64,000 nt of DNA from Euonymus europaeus (lineage: Eukaryota; Streptophyta; Magnoliopsida; Celastrales; Celastraceae): the NCBI GenBank assembly GCA_963580455.1, contig OY756969.1, forward strand, positions 19,068,760-19,132,759, written 5' to 3'. The translations under genes were made by a program, and so were the position numbers. The notes below the pieces were generated by a model, which was not told where the DNA came from, made no database searches, and was given only the letters and a program-made list of their open reading frames with translations. Below are positions 10,677 through 22,409 of the stretch, piece by piece. The number at the start of each line of letters is the position of its first letter. The first letter of the stretch is position 1.

Positions 10677-11819
10677 TCAGTATGTCATAAAAAAAACAAG
10701 TACAAACTTCCTTAGACAAGGCCTGAAAATATCATTCATTAAATTCTGAAATGTTGCTGGAGCATTTGTCAAACCAAATGGCATGACTAAAAATTCATAG
10801 TGGCCCTCATGTGTTCTAAAGGCTGTCTTCTCAATATCAGCAGTAGCCATCCTGATCTGGTGATAACCAGATCTGAGGTCCAACTTAGAAAAATACTGAG
10901 CTCCATGTAACTCATCCAACAAGTCATCAATCAAGGGAATGGGATATTTGTCCTTGATAGTGAGCTGATTAATCTCCCTATAATCCATACACATCCTCCA
11001 AGTTCCCTCTTTTTTCTTAACTAACAAGACTGGAGAAGAAAATGGGCTGTGACTGGGCCTTATAAAACCTGACTGTAATAATTCCTTCACTGCATTTTCA
11101 ATCTCAGTTTTCTGTGCTGGTCCATAATGATATGGCCTGATGCTTGGTGGTTTTGCTCCTGCTACCAGTGGTATTGTATGGTCTTGAGATCGATGAGGTG
11201 GTAAAGTAGTGGGAAGCTGAAATATATCCTTAAACTGCAATAACAACTTACTCATCCCTTGCTGCTGTTCATCAGTCAAACTGTTATGTTGCATTTCCAA
11301 TTTCTCTGCAGCAAACAAAAAGTAACCATAATCTGTAGTAGGTAACTCCTTCATTATCTGATGAATTGATGCAGATTGGACTATTGGTATTCCATTCATA
11401 TTGCCCCTTAAATGTACTCCCATAGAATCAATAGTAAGTTCCATAGTTAAAGCCTGGAAATCCCACATAATTGGATCCAAAGTTGACAACCATTGAACCC
11501 CCAAAACTGCATCACAACCGACCAAAGGTAACGTAAAAAAATCAACAGTGCCAACATAATTGCTCATACACAGCTGGCAATTTTTCACTATTCCTTGACT
11601 TCTCACTTTACCACCATCAACTATCATGACTTCAAAATCATTAGTGGGTTGAACCGGCCAATTAATTTTTTTAATAAACCTGGAATCAAGGAAGTTATGA
11701 CTACTTCCTGAATCCATAAGTACCACAACTGGACAGCCATTAATTGTACCAGTAATCTTCATAGTCTTGACAATTTTCTTTGCTTCAGATCCATAATAAG
11801 CACAAGAGCTTAAGGCCAT
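10677..11819 (-). pseudogene. E3 protease and RT N-terminal part
   Basis: A 380-codon frame holds the protease ([18 protein letters not shown], then [13 protein letters not shown]) and most of RT ([70 protein letters not shown]). It ends LVFFMTY at a one-base loss next to a T run (A run on the plus strand, 10689-10696). The lost base is the first of the first catalytic Asp codon of the FFDD-type active site, at about 10684-10690. The next frame resumes correctly. This deletion alone would abolish RT. Confidence 0.92.
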
Positions 11820-11840
11820 ACAATTTGCCTCCTTCTCTGA

Positions 11841-12971
11841 TTAGAATTCTTGAAAGTCAGCAGGCAGTGATTTGTCTGCTATCCTCTCATCCTCCATTAA
11901 GAATATACCCTCCTCACTCATGTCAACATCTAGCAATAACAATTGCTTCTTGGCACACTGATGATCTCTTGTATATTTTTCATCACAGTAAAAACATAGT
12001 CCTTTTGACCTCCTATTTTGCACTTCTTCTGGAGTAATTTTCTTAAATGGTGCACCGAGTGATTTTGCAGTGTCCATTGATGCACGAGAAGTAATTCCAG
12101 AAGGCTGCCATTTGCCTGAACTAGAGTTTGAAGATATCCCTGTACCTGAAGACTTATTTACCATAGGAAACCTAGAATTCACCATTATATTCTTAGTTTC
12201 CTGTAATTCAGTATCAACTAAATTTGCTAAATTGATTGCCTCATGCACTGTGTCAGGTTTAAGAATCTTAACATCAAACCTTAATTCCTTCTTCAAACCT
12301 CCCACAAAACAACTTTTCAGTAATGCAGGTGACAATTCAGTTCTTATGGCCAATCGTCTAAATTCAGCTATATACTCTTTTAAGGTCCCAGTTTGACACA
12401 GTTTGAACAATGACTCAGCAGAATCAACAAATTCACTAGGGCCAAATTCTTTACAGAATTCCCTTGTGAAATCTTCCCATCTCGGTGTGGTAACTAAGCA
12501 ATTCATCCAACGTGGTAACTAAGCAATTCATCCAACGAAACCACTGAAGAGAATTTGCATCTAGATTAAAGAAGACCATAGTTACCTTTTGATGCTCAGG
12601 TGTGTTATTAAACTGGAAGTACTGCTCTACTTTATAGATCCAAGATAAGGGATCGTCACCTTCTTTGAAACATGGAAAATCCATCTTCTGCCAACTACGT
12701 CCATTTCGTTGATCTGACCTTCAACCGATCGTCTCCGAGCGGAATTCTCTCCAACTTCATTTACAATTTCATTCTCAGCAAGACGAGAATCTTTCTTTTG
12801 GGATTCATGGCATAACTTCTCTAAAGCAGCGGAAAATTTCATTTCCATTTGCGTGTTAAAGGTGTCAGCGAAATTGGCCAAAGATTCTACTGAAATAGCC
12901 AATTTTCCCACTGTCGTTTCAAGAAGAGATACTCGGTTATCCATGGTTGATCGAGTAACAATGGTTGACAT
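11841..12971 (-). pseudogene. E3 gag with duplication-caused frameshift
   Basis: ATG 12971 lies about 17 bases after the primer site (MSTIVTRSTMDNRVSLLETT). The first part is charged and probably helical. A frame slip near 12710 leads to MDFPCFKEGDDPLSWIYKVE and the retrotrans-gag core (QWFRWMNCLVTT). The frame is then shifted again by a 25-bp tandem copy at 12487-12536, visible because MNCLVTT occurs in both frames. The downstream part has EFCKEFGPSEF and a knuckle, CFYCDEKYTRDHQC, near 11970. Gag would make the particle. Confidence 0.9.
12487..12536. repeat. 25-bp perfect tandem duplication in E3 gag
   Basis: Positions 12487-12511 are repeated exactly at 12512-12536. Twenty-five is not a multiple of three, so the duplication changes the gag frame at this point. 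Confidence 0.97.
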
Positions 12972-12987
12972 TCACCAGAAAGGAAGA

Positions 12988-13001
12988 GCGCTCTGATACC
13001 A
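12988..13001 (-). other. E3 primer binding site (initiator Met-tRNA type)
   Basis: On the minus strand TGGTATCAGAGCGC lies three bases after the LTR end. It is the canonical plant Met-tRNA primer site and fixes the element's direction. Confidence 0.93.
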
Positions 13002-13004
13002 AAT

Positions 13005-13034
13005 TGATAGAACCAGGAATTCAAGAATTAAAGA

Positions 13035-13080
<46 letters not shown>

Positions 13081-13324
13081 GTAAGTAGATAAGGAAGGAC
13101 AAAGAGAATGAGAATCTGCATTCATTTCAACGTGTCCCTCTCTCATGATTCTCCAATCATTTATAGATGAGCTGCTGTGACGTTTACAGTTGGTTTCTTG
13201 CCATGCAAGGCTATCTGTTACAATGCTAACTAATTATAACTATTTATTAACTAATTGCCAGCTCAGCAACTAATCAGAATTAATACGAACCAATGCATGC
13301 ACTTAAGTAGTAGTAATCCTATCA
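13005..13324 (-). repeat. E3 5' LTR (right copy) with expanded GA repeat
   Basis: 320 bp, TGATAG to CTATCA. Compared with the left LTR it has about a dozen substitutions and a GA run of roughly 40 bases at 13035-13077, which accounts for the length difference. Confidence 0.95.
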
Positions 13325-14080
13325 CTAGATCTGCTGCAAACACTACAAATACATATATGAATGCTACTGGAACCATTGAAAAGAACATACCTGTGCAAAA
13401 TCAGGGAATGGTGAATAGCAGGGTTGTGTCACAAAGCACATTGCCCATGATCTTTGGATGCACATCAAGGATAGATTTTCTTCATTCAATGGTGCACGGT
13501 TCTTTGAGATATCCAGGAAGTTTTATTGCATGAGGCAAGGCAACTCTAATGTGATGGAGTATTACACGAAGCTGAAATCTCTATGGGAACAATATGATCA
13601 ATTGGATGAGCAAGGGAGATGTGGACGAGCAAGGCTCTAGTAGAGAAACACACAATAATGCTAACTCAATTTTTAATGGGATTAAATGATAATTATCGAA
13701 CTCTAAGTCGTCAAATCTGGATGACGGAGCCATTGTCAAAAATTAACAAAGCTCTTGGATTGATCAAGGAAGAGGAAACTCAGCTCAATATGAGTCAAGT
13801 TAATCCATTTGGACAGGAACTGATGGCTATAAATTTTCAAGGCCATAACAGTGGCACACAAGCTCAATCCAAGGGTAACAACACAAAGGCTTACAAACCA
13901 CCTCACAAGAAGGAACAACTGTACTGCAAATATTGTAAAAGAAACAACTACACAGTTGAACAATGTTTCAAACTGGTTGGGTTTCCGGATGGAGTGAAAA
14001 GACATAAATTCAACAATGGAAATTTTCAATCCAAGGCGAATCATGTAGAGGGTGTGCAGGAACAGATGCTTCAAAACTAG
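13325..14080 (+). pseudogene. E2 gag, interrupted by E3 and internally deleted
   Basis: The start codon is ATG 8030, five bases after the primer site. E3 enters after the fifth codon (MVDTR), and the frame resumes at 13330 with SAANTT. Soon afterwards the text jumps from the N-terminal tail to LWMHIKDRFSSFNGARFFE (about 13448), so the part of gag normally between is missing. A frame slip near 13610 leads to a frame ending at 14080. Its knuckle reads CKYCKRNNYTVEQC, where the expected histidine is tyrosine (TAC, 13949-13951). Confidence 0.85.
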
Positions 14081-14082
14081 AT

Positions 14083-15441
14083 TTGGGAGATGAAAAACTG
14101 ATGGAGCTTGTTTCTTTTATCAAGAACAAATTCAGCAGTGAAGAACTGTCACCCTCTGTCAATCAAATCAGTAAGCCTGTAACTAATGCAGGAGGTAACG
14201 TATCTAAACTCAATTTTCATAAATGGATAATAGATAGTGGTGCTACTGACCACCTTGTGTGTTCTGTGAATTTGCTAGAAAATCATTCTCTTGTTCTGAA
14301 TTCAACTGTGACATTACTTGATGGTAGTAGAATGCCTATTACACACATTGGCACGGTAGATTTAGGTGACAAATTGTTGCTAAAAAATGTGTTATGTGTG
14401 CCAAGTTTCTCTTTTAACTTGATATCAGTGAGTGAGCTAACACGGGATAATGATATCACTTAACTTTACAAGAAACATATGTATAAAGCAAGAATTAAGC
14501 ACCTTCAAGAAGAGTGGAATGGGGATTTTACATGAAGGTCTCTATTTGATGGATACTGGAGTTAAGAGAAGTCAAGAAGCTGGAGATAATCTGAATTGTG
14601 TATCTGCCTTAAATTTTGTGAGTTCTAAAGTGTGGCATTATAGTTTAGGCCACCCTTCTCCAAATGTAACTAGGATGATGCCTAATGGAATTAAAGGCAT
14701 TGAAGAATGTAATATCTATCATTTTGCTAAAATGAAGAGAAGACCTTTTGGGATTAGTATATCTTATGCTTCAAGTGTTTTTGATTTGGTACGTATAGAC
14801 ATATGGGGGCCAAGTCATATAGAATCTGTGGATGGTTTCTGATATTTTTTAACTTTGGTTGATGATCATTCTAGAGTGACTTGGATATATCTTATAAAGA
14901 CAAAATCTGAGACTGGAACCAATATTGACGGTTTTGTTCAATATGTGTTAACACAGTTTAATAAAAGGATTAAAATTATAAGAATTGATAATGGCAGTGA
15001 GTTTAAGATGACTGATTTTTACTCCAAATATGGGATTGTCCATCAAAGGATATGTATCTATACCCCTCAACAAAATGGCATTGTTGAGAGAAAGCATCAA
15101 CATTTACTAAATGTTGCTAGGACAATTCGATTACAATCTGGTTTACTTAATATTGGAGTTTTTGTGTGTTGACAGCAGCCTATTTGATCAATAGATTACC
15201 CACAACTGTACTCGATCAGAAAACTCCTTATAGTATTCTGTATGGAAGAGATGCTGATTATAGTATTTTAAGGTCTTTTGATTGCTTCTGCATAGCTAAG
15301 TTGAATAGACCAATAGTGTCTAAGTTTGAACCTAAATCTAAGGCTTGTGTGTTCTTAAGATATCAATTTGGGGTAAAAGGTTATACAGTTATGGATTTAG
15401 AGACCAAAGAGGTATTTGCCAGCAGAGATGTTATTTTTTAG
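14083..15441 (+). pseudogene. E2 protease and integrase, disrupted
   Basis: The protease active site is intact: WIIDSGATDHLVC near 14223-14262. The frame shifts at about 14455 into the GAG-pre-integrase region (VWHYSLGHPSPNVTRMM), whose zinc pair is degraded. A TGA lies at 14840-14842. The integrase core follows as VDDHSRVTWIYL, RIDNGSEF and PQQNGIVERKHQHL, with the acidic residues present, then a TGA at 15170-15172 and AAYLINRLPTTVL in a new frame up to TAG at 15439. Confidence 0.87.
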
Positions 15442-15474
15442 GAGAATATTTTTCCTTTTCTAAGTCCAACAAAC

Positions 15475-17241
15475 TTGGAATCGAGTGAGGCATCTTCCCT
15501 AACTAACACACCACGGAATTCAATTCTTAAGGATGATAACATAGATGATGCATCAGTTAACACATTTACTTTTATAGGAAAAAGAGTTAGAAGACCTCCT
15601 AACTATCTAAAAGAAAATGCATGTAATAATGTAACCTTGGCTTGTACTGATTTACTATTAAATGATCATTGTAAAACAGTAAGCATGGAAAAAAATTATG
15701 TTGCTCATCGAACTTTTCTTGTTTCGATTGATAAACATTCAGAACCTACTAAATATAGTGAAGTTATTAAAAGTAACTATTGGATTCAAGCCATGTCTAA
15801 TGAGATGGCAGCTTTGAGAGCTAAGAACACTTGGGACTTAGTAGAGCTTCCACCTGATAGAAAAGCTATAGGATCTAAATGGGTATACAAAATTAAATAT
15901 AATCCTAATGGCACAATTGAGAGATATAAAGCACGGTTGGTTGCTTTAGGTTATAGCCAAACAGCAAGCTATGATTACACTCAGACCTTTGCTCCTGTCA
16001 TTAAAATCACCACAGTGAGGTTGTTTCTTGCATTAGCTAGCATAAATCAATGGCATGTGCATCATATTGATGTTCACAATGCATTCCTTAGTGGTGATTT
16101 AGATGAAGAAGTATGCATGAAACTTCCACTTAGTTATGATAAGGACAATAAAGGGTTAGTTTGTAGGTTAAATAAATCCTTATATGGGTTAAAACAAGCC
16201 TCTAGACAATGGAACCTTAAATGTAAAGAACCTTTGTTAACCTTTGGTTTTAAACAATGCCGAGCTGACTATTCATTGTTTTACTATAGAAGAAACACTA
16301 AAATAGTGATGTTACTTCTCTAAGTTGATGATATGGCTATTGGTGGTGATGATCTTGTTTTAATTATATATATTAAACAGTATATTGGATCCTATTTTAA
16401 GATAAAAGACTTGGGAACCTTTACTTATTTTCTTGGTTTAGAAGTAACCAAGTCACATGCAGGTTTTATTATCAACCAAAGGACACTGGTTTCTCTGCTT
16501 GTAAACCACTAAATTCTCCAATAGATATTAATTTAAAAATGTCTAGCAATTTTGGAGAATACTTGTAAGATCCTACTGAGTATAGGAAAATTGCAGGCAA
16601 GCTTATGTATATTACTATCACAAGACCTGATTTAAGTTTTGCTGTAAACACTCTTGCGCAATTTATGAACACACCAACTGAGTCACATTTAAGAGGAGCA
16701 CATAGAGTTTTAAGGTACATTAGAGGCACGATTGCATTAGGACTATTTTATCCTGCAACTAACAACCTGCAGGTAAGAGGTTATAGTGACTCGGACTGGG
16801 CTTGTTGCATTGATACTAGAAAAATAGTTACTGGTTATTGCATAAAGCCATGAGATTCATTGATAGCATGGAAGTCTAAGAAGCAAAGGTTGTCTCCAAA
16901 TCATCTGCAGAGGTAGAATATAGAGCAATGTCCATGACAGTGGCTAAAATGCAATGGATAGGTCATCTTTTTCAGGAACTAAACCTTTACTTACCATATC
17001 CAATGGAGCTTCATTATGACAACCAAGCGGCAATGCACATAGCTAGCAATCCTGTTTTCCATGAAAGAACCAAGCACATTGACTTGGACTGCCATTTCAC
17101 ATTTTCACCAGAGATAAGGTCGCAGAAGGAATAATCAAATTACACTATCTCAAGTCATCTGACCAACCTGGTGATTTATTAACTAAAGGCATTTCAATAC
17201 TCAGTTTGAGGAAACATCTTTCCAAGCTGAACATCCAGTGA
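15475..17241 (+). pseudogene. E2 reverse transcriptase and RNase H, stop at YVDD
   Basis: RT motifs are in order: NTWDLVELPPDRKAIGSKWV, YKARLVALGYSQ, IDVHNAFLSGDLDEEV and LNKSLYGLKQASRQW. TAA at 16321-16323 replaces the tyrosine codon of the YVDD box, and the text continues VDDMAIGGDDLV. A frameshift near 16485 follows. RNase H carries ITRPDLSFAVNTLAQFMNTP, YSDSDWACCIDTRKIVTGY, LHYDNQAAMHIASNPVFHE and a C-terminus ending LSKLNIQ before TGA 17239-17241. Confidence 0.9.
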
Positions 17242-17259
17242 TGTACGGCTTGTGGGGGA

Positions 17260-17566
17260 TGTTAGAGATGAAGGTTAGCAATAAAGGTTATTGGTCCAGG
17301 TCTATCATAGGCTTCTTGGACTTCAGTTTCTTGCTGTGTTTATTGGGCCTGTTTCAGTCCAAGGTCCTCTTCTGACATGATGAGACCTGTAGCCGTTGTC
17401 TCTCTGGCATTCATTGTATATTTAGTCTAGATTGTTCTGCTGTTGTTCTTTAATGAATCAATTGCAATATATTGATTACTCTCTCTTCTCCATCTTCTTC
17501 TTCTACCTGGTTCTACTCCTTGATTGTTCTTATTCTGTAATCGAGCTACTGCTATCAAACTTTTCA
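17260..17566 (+). repeat. E2 3' LTR
   Basis: 307 bp, TGTTAGAGATG to AACTTTTCA, immediately after the polypurine tract at 17250-17259 and followed by TTGCT. It is shorter than the 5' copy because of three small deletions. Confidence 0.95.
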
Positions 17567-17571
17567 TTGCT

Positions 17572-19374
17572 TTTGCCTCAGTAAGTAAAATTAGTAATAT
17601 AGCTTTGGTTCAACAAAATATCGTAGGCTCATGCATTTATGTTCTCAGTTTCTAAATTAGTAACATAGCTTTGGTTTGACTAACATCAAGTTGACTGCAC
17701 AACAGCCACCAGAGTGGATTCTTTCTTGATCTCTTTCGACTTCACCACATCATCCTTCTTTAGTTTAGTTTAGTTTAGTTTGTACAAAATCTACCTCCGC
17801 AGTCACATTTCCTCTACAAGGAAACATTGGATCTCTAAATGTGTTTTTTGTGAGCATGGCATCTCAAAATGTATAGAGGACCATTTGGAAGATCCTCATG
17901 AATGTATATAGTCCCAGCCATCGAATCCTGAACAGCTAGGTCTGCCTTACAATTTGTTTGATTAATGTAGAAGTTAATGAAATTACAACAAACATGAGGA
18001 AGAAAGCTTCCCTTTCGAGCTACACTTGAAGCACAGAAGGTGTAACCGAACCCGGTCTCTTAACTCTGTTATTAATTTGGCAGTTGCTTTAATTGTTCAT
18101 TTGATAGTTAAAGGTTTTTTCTTGTAAGTTGTTTTTGAAAACTAATGTATTGGCTGCAACATTTAATATATAATGCACCATGCAGTTGTTTTTTTATATT
18201 GCTTTGACGTTTCAAATGATTCTATTCACAATCAAAAGTTACTCAAACACATAGAACAAAATTTAACTGAGTGTTCTATAGTTATGTTATAATATAGCTA
18301 AAAATTAAAATTATATCCCACATAAAGCGCGGGCATACCCCTAGTTAACAATTAATTGCTAAGTCATTGACTCTTAATACGTGTCATGATCATGGACTTT
18401 ATTTTGAATTGAGCCTCTAAGCCAAATTTTTAGTTTCTTAGTTAGATGCTCCACACACACATTTCAAACAATTTGAAATCAAATTAATTATGACAACGCT
18501 TGTAAAAATTGCTCCATCTTCATCTCTTGAAAACTTTTTTTTATTTTTTATAAAGGAAGACGGTACTCAATATATTTATTAAAAGCCTCGCTTATGACGG
18601 GAGAATACCCAAGTTACAAATGAAAAAAAGAGCAACCCGAAAAAACCAACTGAAACTACAATAGAACAGTACTAATCAAAAGCAGCCCACAGTCGAAAAA
18701 TACAAGAGGAAATCCAGAGCTGCTAGCAAAGAACTCGAGTAGCTAGCATAAGAAGCTAATACCATCAGAACAAAACAACCTGCCAAACTTTCACCCAACC
18801 AAAAGTCAGACCAACTGCTCTTGGGAATAAACTGAAGTAGCAGTGATAATAGATATGGAAATATAAACTGATTTGACCAGCTACTTAGACAGAACTGAAG
18901 AAAAAACACCAAGATCTCTGACGACATGCAACCAAAGACAGAACAAACTTATAGACATTGCTGAAGCCTTTTTTTTAAATGCAAAACATGATAAGCGGGG
19001 AGAGTATCTTGACCATGGAGCACACCATATACAAAAAAAATCATATAAGCACTAAATAACTATTTAAAAGATCTGAAGCAACCGACTCGAAAAACGAAGT
19101 CACTACCAATTGATTTTAAGGACCAATTGGACACCTAATTTGGTCTATGAGAAAGAAGAGGATAAGGGGGTCTATTTAGCATGGAGAAGGTGGTAGGCAC
19201 CCCACAACTCCCGAAAAATGTTTGACTTAAAGTGATCTCATATTTGGCTATAATTTGTTTTGAAAAATTTGTATATATGTCTCAATTGTTGTATGGAACT
19301 TCTATGTCTGCCAGAAATCTATGTTTTAATTGAGTAGGGCTTGACCCATTAATATTGTGGCAATTTGGTGCTTG
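17572..19374. other. Unassigned region with a TTTAG simple repeat
   Basis: No frame here has clear protein similarity. A TTTAG array (17759-17783, about five units) and a partly repeated segment (AAATTAGTAATATAGC at 17586 and 17655) are visible. The minus strand around 17800-17990 has a faint resemblance to the RNase H-like tail found in plant LINE-type proteins, too weak to call. A possible LINE tail lies at 18535-18670. Confidence 0.4.
18535..18670 (-). mobile_element. Possible LINE 3' end
   Basis: Read on the minus strand, this contains TTGTAACTTGGGTATTCTCC followed by CTTTTAATAAATATATTG and an A-rich tail (ATAAAAAATAAAAAA). Plant L1-type LINEs often end this way. No RT frame is attached, so it would be a strongly 5'-truncated copy. 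The evidence is resemblance of the tail only. Confidence 0.35.
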
Positions 19375-21444
19375 GTAGGATGAAAAAATGAACATCCAGG
19401 AGATTCGTAGTTTCTTAGGATTGGCAGGCTATTATAGGCGTTTTATTCTTGATTTCTCACGAGTAGCCGTGCCAATGACTCAACTTACTAAAAAAGGAGT
19501 TCCTTTCATATGGTCTAATAGTTGTGAGGAGGCATTTCAAGACAAGACTCACTTCCTCTCCCGTATTGGTGGTTCCAAAGAGGGATTTGGGTTATCAAAT
19601 AAATTGTGATGCATCTAGAGTTGGACTAGGTTGTGTTCTAATGCAGCATGATATGGAGTTAGCAGCTGTCGTGTTTGCACTAAAGTAGTGGATGTATTAC
19701 TTATACGGAGAGAAATTTGAAGTGTTCTCAGATCACAAGAGTCTTAAGTATCTCTTCACACAGAAGGAATTGAATCAAAGGCAGCGTAGATGGATGGAAT
19801 ACTTAGAAGACTATGACTTCACCTTGTAGTATCATCCAGGCAAGGGGAATGTCGTAGCGGACGCATTGAGTAGGAAGAACCGGGTAGCCATGCTAGCAGT
19901 CAAAGAGTGGGAGTTGCTAGAGACGGCTGACCAGTAAGGTCTAGAATTGCAAGAGTAGGATAAGAAGATTTTCTTAGCTAGTGTTGTCACAAGCTCGACA
20001 TTGATGGAGAAGGTGATTGATGTTCATATTGGAGATCCCATCTTTGATGTCTTTGAAGAAGAGGCCGATCCGGTGAGAGGTGTCGATGGTGGAGTTCGCC
20101 ACATGGGGAGATTAATTATACCACTAGATGAAGAGTTATGGGAAGAAGTTTTGAGAGAGGCACACCATTCTAGATTTGCTACGCATCTGGGAAGTACAAA
20201 GATTTGCGAAGATAGTTTTGGTGGCAAGGTATGAAGAAGGACATATATAGATTTGTGACGAGGTGCCTTACCTGTCAGTAGGTGAAGGCAGAACACCAGA
20301 GACCATCTAGACTATTTTCACCACTTCCAGTTGCAGAATGGAAGTGGGAGAACATCACTATGGATTTTGTGGCAGGGTTACTACGTTCTACCAAAGGGCA
20401 TGATGTAGTGTGGGTTATTATGGATAGTTTGACAAAGTCCGCACACTATTTGGCTATTAGTAAGACAGATTCGTTGGTTCAATTGCGTAATCAATATATT
20501 TGGGAGATAGTACGACTTCATGGCGTGCCAATCTCCATTGTTTCTGATAGGGACCCACGTTTCACATCTAGTTTTGGGGCACCTTACAAGAGGCAATGGG
20601 GACAAAGCTCTGTTTTAGCACCGCTTTCTATCCTCAGATCGATGGATAGAGTGAGAGGACCATTCATATATTGCAGGATATGCTTCGCTCTTGCATTATG
20701 GATTTTAGTGGTAGTTGGGAGGATTATTTGTCATTGGTAGAATTTGTATATAACAACTCTTACCAAAGCAGTATTGAGATGGCACCATATGAAATATTAT
20801 ATGGGAGACCATGTCGATCACCATTAGGTTGCACAGAGATAGGAGATACTACTTTAGTGGGGCTGGAGTTGGTGAGAGAGACGACAGAGACGGTGAAAGT
20901 GATTCGATAGAGGCTATTGACGGCCTAGAGTCGTCAGAAATCGTATGCAAATCGAAAGAGCAAGGTTTTGGAGTTTTCAATTGGTGATCACATATTTTTG
21001 AAGATGAGTCAGTGTAAAGGAGTGCAGAGATACAACACTAAAGGCAAGTTAGTGCCATAATACGCCGGACCTTTTGAGATACTAGAACGAGTGGGACTAG
21101 TTGCTTATCGACTAGCTCTTCGAACAAGAATGTCAGAGATTCATAACGTCTTCCACGTATCAATGTTGCAGAAGTACGAGCCAGATCCTTCACATGTAAT
21201 AGATTGGTCGGCAATCGATGTTTCAGAGGATGTGACCTATGCAGTGTAGCCATTGCGGATTCTGGATAGGCAAGAGAAAGTCACAAGGTCGAGTGTCATT
21301 CCGTTGGTTAGAGTATTGTGGCAACATGACGAAGTATAGGAGTCAACGTTGCAGTCCGCAATGAAGGAGAAATATCCTTTCCTATTTGAGACACTTGGTG
21401 CGTGTTTAAATTTCGAGGATTTTTTTATTATTAGGGAGGGAAGA
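19375..21444 (+). pseudogene. E4 left part: gypsy RT tail, RNase H and integrase
   Basis: The + strand opens inside RT (NIQEIRSFLGLAGYYRRFIL at 19388), directly where the fragment at 22422-22576 leaves off. RNase H follows: LGCVLMQHDMELAAVVFALK, a stop at 19687, [20 protein letters not shown], and VADALSRKN. Integrase shows WKWENITMDFVAGL, IMDSLTKSAHYLAI, SDRDPRFTSSF and, in another frame, YNNSYQSSIEMAPYEILYGR, ending with KEKYPFLFE. Frames change repeatedly and many stops occur. A purine tract (TTAGGGAGGGAAGA) at 21431-21444 ends the coding part. The style is Tekay/Del-like. Confidence 0.88.
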
Positions 21445-22330
21445 TGTAAAATCTCGTCCTGAAAATTAAATAAATAATAAACAATATAACATAAACTAAT
21501 ATATTGAGGGTTTAAAAATGTAGAGTAAAAGAAAAAGTGTAGAAAAGTTTAATAAAAATAGAAATGTATAGTTTTATTTTGTTAATATAAAAAGGTAAGA
21601 ATTAAAAAAAAAGTGAAGTCAGCAGCTTCACTTTATTCACACAGGCCTTGTTTCCTTCCAAGCCAAATCCTTCTTTTTGGTTAATCTCTGCCACTACATT
21701 TCCACACCAACAAAACCTCAACTCCTCAATTTTCAAGCCAAATCAACCTACAAATTTATTTCTTTTTCAAGGCTAAGGTAATTTTTAGAAGTTCTTACTT
21801 ATTTTACATGGATTTCTTTCTCTCTCTAACTCAACATTCTCTCTTTATTTTCATGATCAAGTTTCTTGCCACCAAGAACCTTCACCAAGTTTGGTCTAGA
21901 CATCAATATCCAACTTCTTTTCAGTACTTGGTAAGAATTTTAATTTATCTCAAGGATTCAACAATTACAGAAATTCTATGGTTTTAGGGGATTTGGGTAT
22001 TTCGAATTAATGGATATATTTTCTGGTTCTATTAGTTTAATTATACCTTATTGGTGTTGAATTGTTAGTTTTAAATGTGGTTTTTGAAAATCCAATGGGG
22101 ACTTGTTCTTGAAGTAGAAATTGGAAAGGAAGAAAACAAGGAGATTTTCATTAGCCTAAAATTATTACGTGAAGGTTGGGTTAAATTGAAAACAATATGT
22201 ATTGAGATTTTGATATTTATTTTTGATTAGAATGCTAGAATGTCTATTTTTGGAGAAGTGAGAGAGATTTTAGAATACGGAATTTTTGAGGTTGGAATAT
22301 TGAAAGTTTGAACTTGTGGAAGTAAATTAG
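21445..22330 (+). repeat. E4 left LTR, truncated
   Basis: It begins TGTAAAATCTCGTCC right after the polypurine tract. It matches the right LTR (27411 downward, minus strand) for about 885 bp, up to GAACTTGTGGAAGTAAATT. The right LTR continues for a further 1.2 kb. Here it stops and about 80 bp of unrelated filler (22331-22409) leads to an RT fragment. Confidence 0.88.
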
Positions 22331-22409
22331 AGTGGTAGAAGCATATATACATTTAGTTTGTATGGCTTGTGAATACATGCTTAGAATTTTATTTTTAATT
22401 TCATAAGAA

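Larger units (their letters stand above)
8045..13324 (-). mobile_element. E3: Ty3/gypsy chromovirus, nested in E2
   Basis: A 5.28-kb element on the minus strand with LTRs at 8045-8342 and 13005-13324, both TGATAG to CTATCA. A perfect CTAGA duplication lies at 8040-8044 and 13325-13329. It has a Met-tRNA primer site next to the right LTR and a purine tract (GAAGGGGTAT on the minus strand) next to the left LTR. Coding order is gag-PR-RT-RH-IN-chromodomain, so it is a chromovirus. The lesions are few and small: a 25-bp tandem duplication in gag, single-base frameshifts and some stops. It was probably active fairly recently. The LTRs differ at about a dozen sites plus a GA-repeat length change. 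Confidence 0.95.
7648..17566 (+). mobile_element. E2: Ty1/copia element, complete ends, split by E3
   Basis: The two LTRs (7648-8013 and 17260-17566) start TGTTAGAGATG and end AACTTTTCA. The 5-bp target duplication TTGCT flanks them at 7643-7647 and 17567-17571. A primer site (TGGTATCAGAGG) follows the 5' LTR and a purine tract (TTGTGGGGGA, 17250-17259) precedes the 3' LTR. The internal region, without the nested E3, is about 4 kb and has copia order gag-PR-IN-RT-RH. Gag has lost much of its N-terminal half and pol has several breaks. The short LTRs suggest an Ale/Retrofit-like or Ivana-like lineage, which I cannot settle by eye. Confidence 0.95.

Noticed and set aside
17759..17783. TTTAG array as interstitial telomere
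   Set aside because: The plant telomere unit is TTTAGGG; this lacks the G run and is a short simple repeat.
17800..17990. LINE RNase H-like tail on the minus strand
   Set aside because: Only a vague pattern in a few residues with stops; not enough to call.
18676..18927. 83-codon minus-strand frame with many hydrophobic residues
   Set aside because: Low-complexity, no recognisable family, and beside a probable LINE tail; open by chance in AT-rich DNA.
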